From IMG/VR virus record IMGVR_UViG_3300035034_002507, positions 1 to 38,653 of that record: a DNA stretch of 38,653 nt; one strand, given 5' to 3'. Of the stretch, positions 30,523 to 38,653 are shown piece by piece (the stretch's first letter is position 1; each line of letters begins with the position of its first letter). The translations under genes were made by a program, and so were the position numbers. Source of the stretch: a virus. Under the pieces are notes generated by a model. The model was given only the letters and a program-made list of their open reading frames with translations, was not told the origin of the DNA and did no database searches.

Positions 30523-31247
30523 CAGACGTACTGCGCATCTATCCAGCAGTCGGCCGCACCGATTGTCTTGGTTGGACCGGTCGCGCTGTTACCTATGACG
30601 ATGCCGGTTGCAAACAAGCGACCCACACCAAAGCTGATGCTGAAATTCGATTTACCGGGCACTACGATCACTACTTCGGGCACCGCTGCATCTGCCGGAA
30701 GTGTGGCTGAATCGTAGACCTGGATGAACTGCGCTGTGGCAAGACTATTGTAGCCCTGAAACCCGAGCAACTTGCCCGCCGTGGCTTTAACCACCAAGGA
30801 AGCGGCGTAAGCGGTTGTAGTAGCATTCAGGATCACCTCGGCAGCAGCAGGTGCGGGCAAAACCACCCTAAGAGACCCCACCGCATCAACCTGTAGAGGG
30901 GTGTAGTCGCCATCGGTGCCCGCTAGCGTCGACCCGGTATCCATACGGACTGCGAGGCCCATTACCCCTGCATCACCTGAGGTGTGGGCGGTATCTTCCA
31001 GCTTCATTAGACCCAAAGCTGTTGACCTGAGGTTGGTGAGCAACCCCTTCAGCAATGCAACCACTGTGCCTGATGCCGCCGGGTCCGTTACAGCCGCATC
31101 GGCTATGGCTCCCTGGGTAACATTGTCGCCATTGAGAATCTTCTCGATACCATACCATTGGTCGCTGCCGTCTCCGACTGCCCCATACCGAGACGATGTG
31201 ATGATGTTTTCGCTGTCTCTATGTAGCGGTTGTCCGTAGATAGTCAT
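30522..31247 (-). CDS. Virion/tail surface protein
   Basis: 241 residues; AGGAAATAAC precedes ATG 31247. The N-terminal half has a DGSDQWYG and AVRMDTGSTLAGTDGDYTPLQVDAVGSLRV pattern common to phage tail-fibre or surface proteins, and the rest is strand-rich (ATAGKLLGFQGYNS, VVPGKSNFSISFGVG). It may be a baseplate or fibre component. I cannot name a defined domain. Confidence 0.6.
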   Translation of the reverse strand: MTIYGQPLHRDSENIITSSRYGAVGDGSDQWYGIEKILNGDNVTQGAIADAAVTDPAASGTVVALLKGLLTNLRSTALGLMKLEDTAHTSGDAGVMGLAVRMDTGSTLAGTDGDYTPLQVDAVGSLRVVLPAPAAAEVILNATTTAYAASLVVKATAGKLLGFQGYNSLATAQFIQVYDSATLPADAAVPEVVIVVPGKSNFSISFGVGRLFATGIVIGNSATGPTKTIGAADCWIDAQYV

Positions 31248-31248
31248 G

Positions 31249-32046
31249 TTATTTCCTAAGCATCTTTCGGTAGGTCACCTTGATGTCGATGGCGGTCGCA
31301 GTCCCTGAGTTTTTAGTGAACCGAACCGTATTTGTTGGGTCTGGAGTAAGCAGTGGAAATATCCCATTTAGCCCTGCCATGGAAACGTTAGCCGGATTGA
31401 AAGCCCCTACTAGGTCAACATCAGTGCTGACCCCAGTCGAGACTACTGAACCAATGCTATTGATGGTTACTGTGTTTCCATCGCTGATCAGCGTGTCGTA
31501 GGTAATCGTCTGACCATTGACAACCATGGTGAATGCTGTCAAAGTTCCGTTAGTGGGTTTGACCTCGATCACTGGGCGAAGCAAAGTCTTCAGAGCTGGG
31601 CTGAAGCTTTCAGTGGTGTCAACCCCCGATGTCCAAGACCTTACCGTAGGTGCGTTTTCAAAAGCGTACGGTTGAGTCTTCCATTCAAGGTCGAAGGTGC
31701 CAACGTTGCGCCATTCTTCAGCTTCTCCAGAATCACCAAGTATCGCTTGGTAGAATGTGCCCGGAGTATCGTTTATCTCGAGTTTCGATTCGCGTTGAAC
31801 ATCCAGCCAATCTGATAGAAGCTCAAATCGATCCCTGCGTTCCTGGAATGTATCAGCTTGAATGAAACACTCAGCGCTGATTCTCCGGTGCCCTAAGGGC
31901 TGAGGGAATGAAACAAAGCCAGGAAGACCTGGGACCGTCAACTCAGTACCTCTGGGAGACCCTATGATAGAACGGGTGATGGGCCCGATGACTAGCCCAG
32001 GGATCGATGTGGAGGGTGTACCATTCCACGTGATAATTTTGGTCAT
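31249..32046 (-). CDS. Distal tail protein (Dit-like)
   Basis: 265 residues after the tape measure gene, the usual place for Dit. The N-terminal part matches the phage tail family with LPGFVSFPQPLGHRRISAECFIQADTFQERRDRFELLSDWLDV and then the LEINDTPGTFYQAILG arm. It connects the tail tube to the tip complex and forms a hexameric ring. The start has GGAGGATAAT upstream. Confidence 0.75.
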   Translation of the reverse strand: MTKIITWNGTPSTSIPGLVIGPITRSIIGSPRGTELTVPGLPGFVSFPQPLGHRRISAECFIQADTFQERRDRFELLSDWLDVQRESKLEINDTPGTFYQAILGDSGEAEEWRNVGTFDLEWKTQPYAFENAPTVRSWTSGVDTTESFSPALKTLLRPVIEVKPTNGTLTAFTMVVNGQTITYDTLISDGNTVTINSIGSVVSTGVSTDVDLVGAFNPANVSMAGLNGIFPLLTPDPTNTVRFTKNSGTATAIDIKVTYRKMLRK

Positions 32047-32047
32047 A

Positions 32048-34699
32048 TTATCCTCCGACTAAGCTCATGTTGCGCTTGCCTTGTGATCTGTCTTGCTTGC
32101 GCTGAAGTCGATCCAGTTCACGAGCGATGGTTATGGCGTCTCGTTCATCCTTGATGGTGGCTTGTCCAATCAGCGGGGCGTTGAAGTTGGTACCTCCACC
32201 AGATTGACCTTCAGTCAAATCCCTGGGCAAAGCGCCTGAGCCAACAACCCCAGACCCGATGCTAGGAATCTGGTTGGCCACACCCTGCAACTTAAGGACT
32301 TGATTCCTCAGGTTGCTGTTAGTGGCGTCAGCTTGATTCTCTACCTGGAACAAAGCCTTTTCGATTAGGCTGGGTGAGTTCATGCCCATGCCATCTTTGA
32401 ACCCTTCCCAAAGTCCAGAGCCAAAATCCCTGGCCGCGTTGAACCCCGCTGAGATAGCCCGTCGAATGATTCCAACAACATCAGTGAAGATATCAGACAC
32501 TGCTTGTGGGATACCGGTAACGAACTCAAATATCCCATTGAAAATCGAACTACCCAAATCTTGTCCTGCACTCAGGAACCCTGGGATAAAGCTCGCAATG
32601 GCAGTGAGGGTTCCCCAGATAAAGCCCCAGACCTGACCTGGCAAGGCTCTCAAGAAACCATAGATTGCTTCTACCATCCCGAAGGCAATGTTAAACATGG
32701 TCATGGTGACCTGGGGGCCCCAGGTTATGATGAACTGCAGAACTTGCCCAAGGAATCCGGCGACCACCCCTGGGATGGCCATGAAGAACCTGAAGACAGC
32801 CCCCAGAATTTGTTGACCAATGGAAATCACCGAGGCTATCAAGTTGGCCCCCCATGTCAATGCGCCCTGGACAAGGTCAACACCCAATTTAACCATAGTG
32901 CGTACTAAGGTAACGCTCATCCTGATAAATGAGGCGACCATGAAGCCGACAATGTACCCGATCTGACCAGGCAGCTTTGAGGCAAAATCAACAATGGCCC
33001 CAAGCATAGAACCGAAGGCATTGCCCACTATGCCTGGCAAGTCAGCAAAGAGCCCGGGCAATCCCTGAATCGACCTGCCGATTCCGCTCACCCCTTCTCC
33101 AATGCCACCTGCAGCAGCTCCAACAGTACTCCCGATGCCACTGAAAATGTTGCCAATGTCGGTGACTAGGTTAGTTACGCCCTCGGTAATCCCTCCCCAT
33201 GCCGCCGAAAAGATTCTAGTGACATTCGCCCAGAGGTCTTCGAAGAACTTAGGGATACCCCGGAAGAAATCTAGGACGCCATCCCAAACTTTCTGGATGT
33301 CTTGCCACAACCCGTCGATAAACTCTCTAAACCCCTCGTTGGTTTTGTACAGGTGGTAGAAAGCGGCGCCAAGTGCCACCAAAGCGGCAATCACCAAGAA
33401 GATCGGGTTAATAGTTAGGGCTAAACCAAAGCCCTTAAAGGCACTAGAAGCAAGACCCAGCGAGCTCGCTATTGAACCGAAGGCCACCGATGCGCCCAGG
33501 ATCGACCCCACCACCATTAGGAAGACTCCAGATAGCAATGCCACGATGCCGATGCCAAGAGTTGCTATGGCCAGAAACTTCTGGAGTCCCGGGGGCAGAG
33601 CGCCAATGAAGAGAACTACTTGCCTAACCGCATCAACTACTGATTTGAGCCCGTCCAAGAAAGGAGACCCTGCTCCGATAAGAACTGCTTCGACAGCAGA
33701 TTTGAGCAGCTGAAGAGAACCGCTCAGCGTGTCAAGTTGCATAGCAGCAACATCCGCCCCATCTACCTGTTGAATCTGAGCATCAATCTCGGCAAACCCT
33801 TCTGCGCCTTGGTCGACCAAGATGTCAGCCGCGTTGATGGCTCGGTCACCGAAGATGTCGTTAAGAGCGGCCAATCGTTGCTGGTCATTCAAGTCGGCAG
33901 TCGCATCGGCCACCAATTGAAACACATCAGCCAATGGCAACAACTTACCAGTAGCATCAAAGAACTTACTTCCGGCTTCATCCGTCAGTAGCCCAAGGGT
34001 TCTCATCTGCTTCTCGGCACCCTTAGTGGGGTTAGCCAGCTGCAGGAACATACGACGAAGGCCGGTACCCGCCTTGGATGCGTCAATACCTCGGTTACCC
34101 AAGATTGCAATGGCCGTGGCAAGGTCCTCGACCGGTACTCCGAGAGATGCAGCAGAAGCACCAGCATAAACCATCGTAAGTGCAAAGTCGTCTACGTCAA
34201 TGAGCGAGGCGATGGATGCACCAGCGATAGTGTTAATGACATCGACTGAGTCTGCAGCGGTCAAGTTGAAGGTGGCTAGAGTCTGAACCAAAGTCTCAGC
34301 AGCGTTCACCAATGGAATGTCGGCTGCGGCAGCCAAGTTAACAGATGCCTCGCCCACACCTTCGATAATCGTCTGGGCATCCAGGCCGGCCTTAGCGAGG
34401 TCGATGAATGACTGGGCTACTTCATTCGGTCCGAACGGGCCCTTCTTGCCCAGGCGAATAGCCTCATCACCCAGCTTCTTTATGTCTTCTTGGGTGGCGT
34501 TTGTAACTGCCCCGATAAATGCCATGCTTTTCTCAAACTCGGCAGCAACACTGACCGTGTAAGCAAAAGCACCTACTGCAGCAGCACCAAAGATAGTGAG
34601 GCCTCGGCCCGCTTGCATGAGGTTAGTTGAGGCCGCGTTGACGTCAGACGTGTCAATATCAATTTTGCCCCTGGCAGTTCCAAGGTTATACAGACTCAT
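32048..34699 (-). CDS. Tail tape measure protein
   Basis: 883 residues. The N-terminal 300 residues fit the TP901-type/PhageMin tape measure domain (AAEFEKSMAFIGAVTNATQEDI, AAETLVQTLATFNLTAADSVDVINTIAG). Several hydrophobic segments around 370-460 and from 560 to 720 contain the Ala/Gly/Phe-rich pattern of this class. It sets tail length and helps DNA entry. By the rule of about 1.5 angstrom per residue the tail would be about 130 nm, a rough inference. The start follows GAAGGAGTAAT. Confidence 0.9.
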   Translation of the reverse strand: MSLYNLGTARGKIDIDTSDVNAASTNLMQAGRGLTIFGAAAVGAFAYTVSVAAEFEKSMAFIGAVTNATQEDIKKLGDEAIRLGKKGPFGPNEVAQSFIDLAKAGLDAQTIIEGVGEASVNLAAAADIPLVNAAETLVQTLATFNLTAADSVDVINTIAGASIASLIDVDDFALTMVYAGASAASLGVPVEDLATAIAILGNRGIDASKAGTGLRRMFLQLANPTKGAEKQMRTLGLLTDEAGSKFFDATGKLLPLADVFQLVADATADLNDQQRLAALNDIFGDRAINAADILVDQGAEGFAEIDAQIQQVDGADVAAMQLDTLSGSLQLLKSAVEAVLIGAGSPFLDGLKSVVDAVRQVVLFIGALPPGLQKFLAIATLGIGIVALLSGVFLMVVGSILGASVAFGSIASSLGLASSAFKGFGLALTINPIFLVIAALVALGAAFYHLYKTNEGFREFIDGLWQDIQKVWDGVLDFFRGIPKFFEDLWANVTRIFSAAWGGITEGVTNLVTDIGNIFSGIGSTVGAAAGGIGEGVSGIGRSIQGLPGLFADLPGIVGNAFGSMLGAIVDFASKLPGQIGYIVGFMVASFIRMSVTLVRTMVKLGVDLVQGALTWGANLIASVISIGQQILGAVFRFFMAIPGVVAGFLGQVLQFIITWGPQVTMTMFNIAFGMVEAIYGFLRALPGQVWGFIWGTLTAIASFIPGFLSAGQDLGSSIFNGIFEFVTGIPQAVSDIFTDVVGIIRRAISAGFNAARDFGSGLWEGFKDGMGMNSPSLIEKALFQVENQADATNSNLRNQVLKLQGVANQIPSIGSGVVGSGALPRDLTEGQSGGGTNFNAPLIGQATIKDERDAITIARELDRLQRKQDRSQGKRNMSLVGG

Positions 34700-34719
34700 A
34701 TTACTCCTTCATGAGAGGT

Positions 34720-35467
34720 CTACCGACCCTGTCGGAATGACTTGTATCTTTTCTCCACCGGCAAATCAAGAAGTTCTCCCAACCTCTTATTGCGGTTCTG
34801 CTGTCTATCTTCAGGCTTCTTGCCTTTGTCACCAGCCTCATCTATCTGATTCTCAACATATGTACCCCAGATGTAGATAACTTCATCTAGGCAATAGCTG
34901 AGATAGGCATCGGTGAGCCCGATCAATTCACTTGGTCGAGTGCTCCACATTTTCGAGCGTTGAAACAAATTCCATGTTGCGCTCCTGTCGCTCACGAAAA
35001 GCCTCAAGGTCTCGCGTACCGCCAACCGCGTACTGCCAGATAAAGATCTTATCGTCCAGGTCAACCTCATCAACATAGAGAAATACCCGATCGGGGCTCA
35101 TGTCCCGGTCCTCATTGGGGGGGTCATGCTTCACGATCGGGCTAATGAGACACTCAACTACAATGAGGTCAATGAAGTCCATGATCGCACCCAGCTTCTC
35201 TGGGTCCATCTCGACATCAGCCATCATCTCTTCGGGTGTGGGTGCCTTCTTGGGGTCACTCATGGCCTTCTTCACAATGGCCAAAAGGTTGTTAGGGATC
35301 TTGTTCTTAGCGATCAACACCTTCATGCTGGTAGGCTTTACCAGGCATGTGTTGCCGCTTGGGACGTCCAGGGGAGTTCCGTCACTTGACGCTTTGCGCC
35401 ATTGTCCAGCTGTAGTAACTGGGGAACTCCCCTGGTCGGCGGATGGGGGTGGCATTTCAGTATTCAT
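34720..35467 (-). CDS. Tail assembly chaperone, long form by predicted +1 (or -2) frameshift
   Basis: The upstream frame (35467-34928, 179 residues) and an overlapping frame that continues to 34720 together look like the G/GT pair of other siphoviruses. After the shift the product carries STRPSELIGLTDAYLSYC, DEVIYIWGTYV and a basic KKPEDRQQNRNKRLGEL tail. The second frame is +1 relative to the first, and the -1 frame closes within about 20 bases. The shift must occur before the TGA at 34930-34928, probably between 34950 and 34928. An ATG at 34950 could start the second frame alone, but has no clear ribosome site. The exact slippery codon is not identified. Confidence 0.65.
34928..35467 (-). 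CDS. Tail assembly chaperone, short form
   Basis: 179 residues from ATG 35467 with AGGAGG upstream, immediately before the tape measure gene. The family's position is diagnostic. The protein has an N-terminal acidic/Pro segment, KVLIAKNKIPNNLLAIVKKAM, and a helical body with AIMDFIDLIVVECLISPI and KIFIWQYAVGG, as in gpG-type chaperones. It coats the tape measure during tail assembly. Confidence 0.78.
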   Translation of the reverse strand: MNTEMPPPSADQGSSPVTTAGQWRKASSDGTPLDVPSGNTCLVKPTSMKVLIAKNKIPNNLLAIVKKAMSDPKKAPTPEEMMADVEMDPEKLGAIMDFIDLIVVECLISPIVKHDPPNEDRDMSPDRVFLYVDEVDLDDKIFIWQYAVGGTRDLEAFRERQERNMEFVSTLENVEHSTK

Positions 35468-35501
35468 GTTGGCCTCCTAGGGCTCCGTATTCATTGTTGA
35501 C

Positions 35502-36041
35502 TTAGCTGAGTGGAATGGTGATGCCAGTCTCGTGCCAGGTGATAGTGTAGAGGTTGCCATCAGCATTGCCGATGCCCTCACCACTGCAACTAGTGATGAA
35601 AAACTCACCATCGGAGAATTCGCCTTCGAGGTTGTCAGTCATCTTGCACTTGTGAACCCTGACGTGAGTGTCACCATCAACATCGTTGATTGAGCGACCT
35701 GCAACAACGAAATAAGGACGGGCATCTGTGATTTTCTTGACGAACGTCTTGACAATGTCCGGCGTAGTCCCAGTGGTGGCGATTGTACCACCAGTCAAGA
35801 TTTGCCATGCTTCCATGGAAATACCGCCGGCCTCCAGATCGAAGGTGCACTTGGGACCCTGGCCGTGGATAGCGATATCTCGATCATCACCACGAAGGGT
35901 TTGGAATTCCTCTTCCTCACTGAAGGAGAATGTCTGGGATGCGGGGAGTTTAATCCCGGTACCAACAACGTCCGCTGCGCTGAGGGGGAAAAGAACGACC
36001 TCTCGAAGGCCGTAAGGGAGTTGGGGATTTACTAGAGCCAT
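35502..36041 (-). CDS. Major tail tube protein
   Basis: 179 residues; GGAGGAACTAATA precedes ATG 36041. It lies between neck genes and the chaperone, where the tube protein belongs. The strand-rich pattern and segments SFSEEEEFQTLRGDDRDIAIHGQGP, KCTFDLEAGGISMEAW, and a C-terminal LYTITWHETGITI match major tail proteins. It polymerises as the tube of the siphovirus tail. Confidence 0.78.
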   Translation of the reverse strand: MALVNPQLPYGLREVVLFPLSAADVVGTGIKLPASQTFSFSEEEEFQTLRGDDRDIAIHGQGPKCTFDLEAGGISMEAWQILTGGTIATTGTTPDIVKTFVKKITDARPYFVVAGRSINDVDGDTHVRVHKCKMTDNLEGEFSDGEFFITSCSGEGIGNADGNLYTITWHETGITIPLS

Positions 36042-36043
36042 TA

Positions 36044-36238
36044 TTAGTTCCTCCGAACTGGTTTTTGGGGTTGTTTGTATAGCTTGGTTTTAAGGAGCTC
36101 ACCTGATGAAAGATCGAACGTATGAAGAACCATAACTCCAGCTTTACTTCCACACCGCTGACTGCCGCAAGCGATCTCGATAGTTCCGGCTCGATGGTCA
36201 ATGATCCCATGAAGCTTAGGGCCGCAATTCAAGTTCAT
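36044..36238 (-). CDS. Small Cys-containing protein
   Basis: 64 residues, one gene upstream of the tail tube. Cysteines at NCGPKLHG, ACGSQRCG (residues about 5, 24, 29), then HTFDLSSGELLKTKLY, are reminiscent of small zinc proteins often found at this position in actinophages. Not a structural candidate by composition. AGGA lies about 11 nt upstream of ATG. Confidence 0.55.
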   Translation of the reverse strand: MNLNCGPKLHGIIDHRAGTIEIACGSQRCGSKAGVMVLHTFDLSSGELLKTKLYKQPQKPVRRN

Positions 36239-36282
36239 TCCGTACGCTTCCTAATCAAACGAGATTATGGGCTACCTGATTG

Positions 36283-36585
36283 TCAGTCATCATCATCGTC
36301 TTCATCACCGTCCATCGAAATGGGGAGGCCATCGAGATCAAGGCCCGTTGAGGGGCTGAGCGTTTGGCCATCCGGTAAGTCGACAAGTTCAAACTCATCG
36401 GGTAGGGCTGCAACGAGAGAATCACTCGCCTCATTGCTCATCTCGATCATATGGCCTGTGTCGGGTCCGAAGACCATTGTACCATGTGGGTAGTCAACTC
36501 CCAGTCGCTCGAGGGAGGCTGGGTCCAGCTCACGACGAGTCTGAAGTGGAATGGCCATAAAGGCCTTGTACCTTACGACTTGCAT
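36283..36585 (-). CDS. Hypothetical neck-region protein with acidic tail
   Basis: ATG 36585 follows AGGAG directly, giving 100 residues. The 36669 reading is discounted. The N-terminus is basic/aromatic (MQVVRYKAFMAIPLQTRRELD), followed by DTGHMIEMSNEASDSLV and a C-terminus of nine Asp/Glu. It lies between the tail terminator-like and Cys-containing genes. Function not assigned. Confidence 0.65.
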   Translation of the reverse strand: MQVVRYKAFMAIPLQTRRELDPASLERLGVDYPHGTMVFGPDTGHMIEMSNEASDSLVAALPDEFELVDLPDGQTLSPSTGLDLDGLPISMDGDEDDDDD

Positions 36586-36586
36586 G

Positions 36587-36979
36587 TCAACTCCTGTGTT
36601 TGATTTGGTATCTTCCGTAGCGCAGGATGGTGCCCATCTTGTCATCACGAAAATCTTCGCTGTCTTCAAGCCAGGTGCATCTGATGATGCCGTTGGGTTG
36701 ATCTACCCTACCATCGAGGAGACCCCGCATCGCAATGAGGATGCCGTCAATGACAGTATAGTCGCCGGGGACATCGTGGACGAATAGTTGAACTTCCTCA
36801 ACGTATGTCTTGGTGATATCATCACCCCGAAGGTCGCCTCGGTCGACTGCGAACCGGTGAACAATGAATGGCTTGGTCATAGTTCGAGTCGAAGCATCTT
36901 CCCGAATAGAAGTGTTCTGGTGTACTCGACCACCGGCTAGGGTAGTCAAGCTTGAGTGGATCCATTGCCTGGGGCTCAT
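36587..36979 (-). CDS. Tail terminator-like protein
   Basis: 130 residues from ATG 36979 in an ATGA overlap with the preceding gene. A longer form from 37015 (142 residues) is possible. Order in the cluster (after the HK97 gp10-like gene, before the tube) and the strand-rich segments IVHRFAVDRGDLRGDD, VEEVQLFVHDV, CTWLEDSEDFRDDKMGTI fit tail terminators. The fold is inferred from position and pattern only. Confidence 0.6.
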   Translation of the reverse strand: MSPRQWIHSSLTTLAGGRVHQNTSIREDASTRTMTKPFIVHRFAVDRGDLRGDDITKTYVEEVQLFVHDVPGDYTVIDGILIAMRGLLDGRVDQPNGIIRCTWLEDSEDFRDDKMGTILRYGRYQIKHRS

Positions 36980-37401
36980 GCGTAGTACAAAATGCTGCTC
37001 ATGGTACCATCCCACTTCCGCAGCAATTCGCTCCCTTTCTTCTCAAGTGTCGGGATGATGATAGCGTATTTGGCATTCCACCTTACTTCCAGCCAAACTC
37101 CATAGTCGACTGTGTGGAATAGCGTTACAACCAACATGCTGTCGGTGCCATTAACCTGAGAATCTAAGCCTTCTCTAGCATCTCCGGTCCGGTCAGTCCA
37201 AGGCCGATTGCTCTTGGCATAGTCGACAAGTTCTTTGGCAAACTCAAGCGCCCTGTCCTCAAGCTCTTCTCGAGTCTTGAATACGAAGCTGCCGATGCCA
37301 GCCGCCAGAGTGTCAACAGTAAACGCCCCTTTAGCCGAGGTGAATTGGCCTCTAGCGTTTCGGAAGTTAGTTCGCCTGTTGTTGGTTATCAGCTTGGTCA
37401 T
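36976..37401 (-). CDS. HK97 gp10-like neck protein
   Basis: 141 residues. FVFKTREELEDRALEFAKELVDYAKSNRPWTDRTGDAREGLDSQV and FHTVDYGVWLEVRWNAKYAIIIPTLEKKGSELL are typical of the HK97 gp10-like family of tail-completion/neck proteins. It joins the head connector to the tail. The start has GAAGAGGTAGC upstream. Confidence 0.8.
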   Translation of the reverse strand: MTKLITNNRRTNFRNARGQFTSAKGAFTVDTLAAGIGSFVFKTREELEDRALEFAKELVDYAKSNRPWTDRTGDAREGLDSQVNGTDSMLVVTLFHTVDYGVWLEVRWNAKYAIIIPTLEKKGSELLRKWDGTMSSILYYA

Positions 37402-37402
37402 G

Positions 37403-37801
37403 CTACCTCTTCAGGATTCCCGCTTGACTTCTGTCCCAGTGGCGATGAGAAACGAACATCACTCTATAGTCGCCGTCATCTAGCGGGCCGTCGATAGAAG
37501 TGATGTAATCTCCCTCAGCGATGTTTGAATCTTCCTTGATGTAAGTGAAGATGTAATCCACCAGCTGCGTTCGATCTTCGCCGAAACTTTGAGGGTTGTA
37601 GTTGTCCTCTTCAGTGAGTCGTCGCTTCATCGGAACAAAGTAAAACTTCTGATCTTCGATGACCAGAGTACCTGTCCTGACCACACCGCCTGAAGAGCTT
37701 GTCGAGGTGATAGGTCGTGTGATATCAACGACGACGGGGTCTTGATTGATAAACCAGCGCAGAAGGTTAGTTCGAAGCTTTCGTTCAGTCAGGGCCCCCA
37801 T
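37403..37801 (-). CDS. Head-closure (stopper) protein
   Basis: 132 residues, TAATG overlap upstream. The strand-rich pattern with VVRTGTLVIEDQKFYFVPMKRR, GDYITSIDGPLDDGDYRVMFVSHRHWDRSQ matches phage head-tail stopper proteins such as gp7/gp16-type. It seals the connector. Assignment by position and pattern. Confidence 0.65.
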   Translation of the reverse strand: MGALTERKLRTNLLRWFINQDPVVVDITRPITSTSSSGGVVRTGTLVIEDQKFYFVPMKRRLTEEDNYNPQSFGEDRTQLVDYIFTYIKEDSNIAEGDYITSIDGPLDDGDYRVMFVSHRHWDRSQAGILKR

Positions 37802-38133
37802 TAGCCTGTCTCTCTAACCAGGCGGCCAATTCTGGCCCTCCCTCGACCCGGTGTAGTCACGTACCCGATGAATCGGTCCATCATTCTCAGGGCGTGTCGA
37901 TGAAGCTCAGTAAGCTCTCGTGACGCGTTGCCCTCACTAACCGTGACCAGGTTAGCATAGTTGCCGGCTTTCTCAACCCAGCCATGATAAGTCGCTGCAT
38001 TGATATTGCCAAACCCCTCTTCGAGGAGGTCATCAATCTCATCGTTTGTAAACATCGTATCCGCCTCAGTTCCACCCACCGGAATGGATTCGCCGAGCTT
38101 AGCACGAAGTCGTTCACCATTAGTTCTGTTCAT
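37801..38133 (-). CDS. Head-tail adaptor protein
   Basis: 110 residues. FTNDEIDDLLEEGFGNINAATYHGWVEKAGNYANLVTVSEGNASRELTELHRHALRMMDRF is the helical core of gp6/gp15-type connector adaptors, which bind below the portal. GAGGAGGTC precedes ATG 38133. It is followed by the stopper gene by TAATG. Confidence 0.72.
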   Translation of the reverse strand: MNRTNGERLRAKLGESIPVGGTEADTMFTNDEIDDLLEEGFGNINAATYHGWVEKAGNYANLVTVSEGNASRELTELHRHALRMMDRFIGYVTTPGRGRARIGRLVRETG

Positions 38134-38157
38134 AATGACCTCCTCGATGTAGGTTGT

Positions 38158-38613
38158 TCAGCTGGCAGGGGCTGCGTCGCCCTCAACCAGTTTGTCTTCG
38201 TCGGAACGAATGAGACGAGCGATCATCTCATCTTTATTGCCGTCGATGTTTAATTCACGACCGGCGAGTTCGGCACGACGTTGCTCATTGTTCCAACCAT
38301 CGTCATAATCCTCTTCACCTTCCTCTTCCTCTTCCCCCTCATCAGACTGAATTCCACCCTTGTCGCCAATGGTGGGAATAGTCTCAAGTGCCTTGCGGCG
38401 CTCCAGTTCAGCTTTGAGGTCTTCAGTACTAATGTTGGCCGTATTGACCGTACCAGTGTTGGCCGCATCGTTGATGCTAACCCTCTCGGGTGGACCTGAA
38501 AGCTCGGGCCGGAATGGCCAGTTAGCGGGCAGGTTACCCTGATCCTGAAGAATCTTGTATTCCTTGTCGGAAACCCGATCCGGGCTTCGATCCAGATTGA
38601 TCTTGAGTGACAT
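38158..38613 (-). CDS. SAP/HeH-like protein, probable head-region component
   Basis: 151 residues. Two helix-extended-loop-helix-like segments are visible: STEDLKAELERRKALETIP in the middle and NEQRRAELAGRELNIDGNKDEMIARLIRSDE near the C-terminus, with a Glu/Asp-rich stretch between. SAP/HeH segments bind DNA or proteins. Similar proteins are encoded near the capsid in many siphoviruses. AAAGGAACACGCA precedes ATG 38613. The gene before it is outside the window. Confidence 0.6.
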   Translation of the reverse strand: MSLKINLDRSPDRVSDKEYKILQDQGNLPANWPFRPELSGPPERVSINDAANTGTVNTANISTEDLKAELERRKALETIPTIGDKGGIQSDEGEEEEEGEEDYDDGWNNEQRRAELAGRELNIDGNKDEMIARLIRSDEDKLVEGDAAPAS

Positions 38614-38653
38614 TGCGTGTTCCTTTCGAGAACGGGGTGGGGGTCGAGCAGCC

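Noticed and set aside
1-38653. tRNA genes, integrase, attachment sites
   Set aside because: None could be recognised by eye in the gaps or reading frames; this does not exclude them outside the window.

Overview
The window is part of the genome of a tailed double-stranded DNA phage with a long non-contractile tail (siphovirus-like). The evidence is a neck protein set, one tail-tube protein, a frameshifted tail assembly chaperone, an 883-residue tape measure protein, a Dit-like and a Tal-like baseplate protein, and a peptidase endolysin, and no sheath. I see no integrase, excisionase or clear repressor. The host is inferred, weakly, to be an actinobacterium: several early genes appear leaderless, and ThyX, a SNF2 helicase and an MSMEG_6728-like protein are common in actinophages. 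Terminase, portal, protease and capsid genes are absent and must lie beyond the right edge. The left edge cuts a gene.

Nearly everything is on the minus strand, so transcription runs right to left. From 38.6 to 24.1 kb lies the late module: a SAP-like protein, neck proteins, tail tube, chaperone, tape measure, Dit, surface proteins, Tal, M15 endolysin and membrane/holin proteins, ending at a UUCG hairpin. At 23.2-23.8 kb is the only plus-strand gene, an acidic/basic predicted DNA-binding protein with its own consensus promoter and terminator. From 23.1 to 10.6 kb lies DNA metabolism: SNF2 helicase, dNMP kinase, all-alpha NTP pyrophosphatase, two thymidylate-synthase-fold proteins, dCMP deaminase, a UDG-like/exonuclease/DNA polymerase I fusion, ThyX, a Cas4-like nuclease, a Sak4-like ATPase broken by one in-frame TAG, an ssDNA-binding-like protein and a VRR-type nuclease. 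From 10.4 to 2.8 kb are about 27 small genes, many with Cys-rich zinc motifs and many overlapping by ATGA or TAATG. A primase-helicase and a partial gene fill the left end.

Two themes stand out. First, the dCMP deaminase, pyrophosphatase, kinase, ThyX and two ThyA-fold proteins look like a pathway that removes ordinary pyrimidine nucleotides and makes a modified one. Both ThyA-fold proteins carry Asp exactly where thymidylate synthase has its dUMP-selecting Asn, the substitution known from dCMP hydroxymethylases. Second, the early region is divided into short operons by about ten minus-strand promoters, nine of which share the -10 TATGAT or TATAAT, mostly preceded by TGA. Five of them lie so close to the start codon that the mRNA should have almost no leader.

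Many genes shorter than 60 codons were found by reading the gaps between longer frames. Their support is mainly start/stop overlap with neighbours and Shine-Dalgarno sites.
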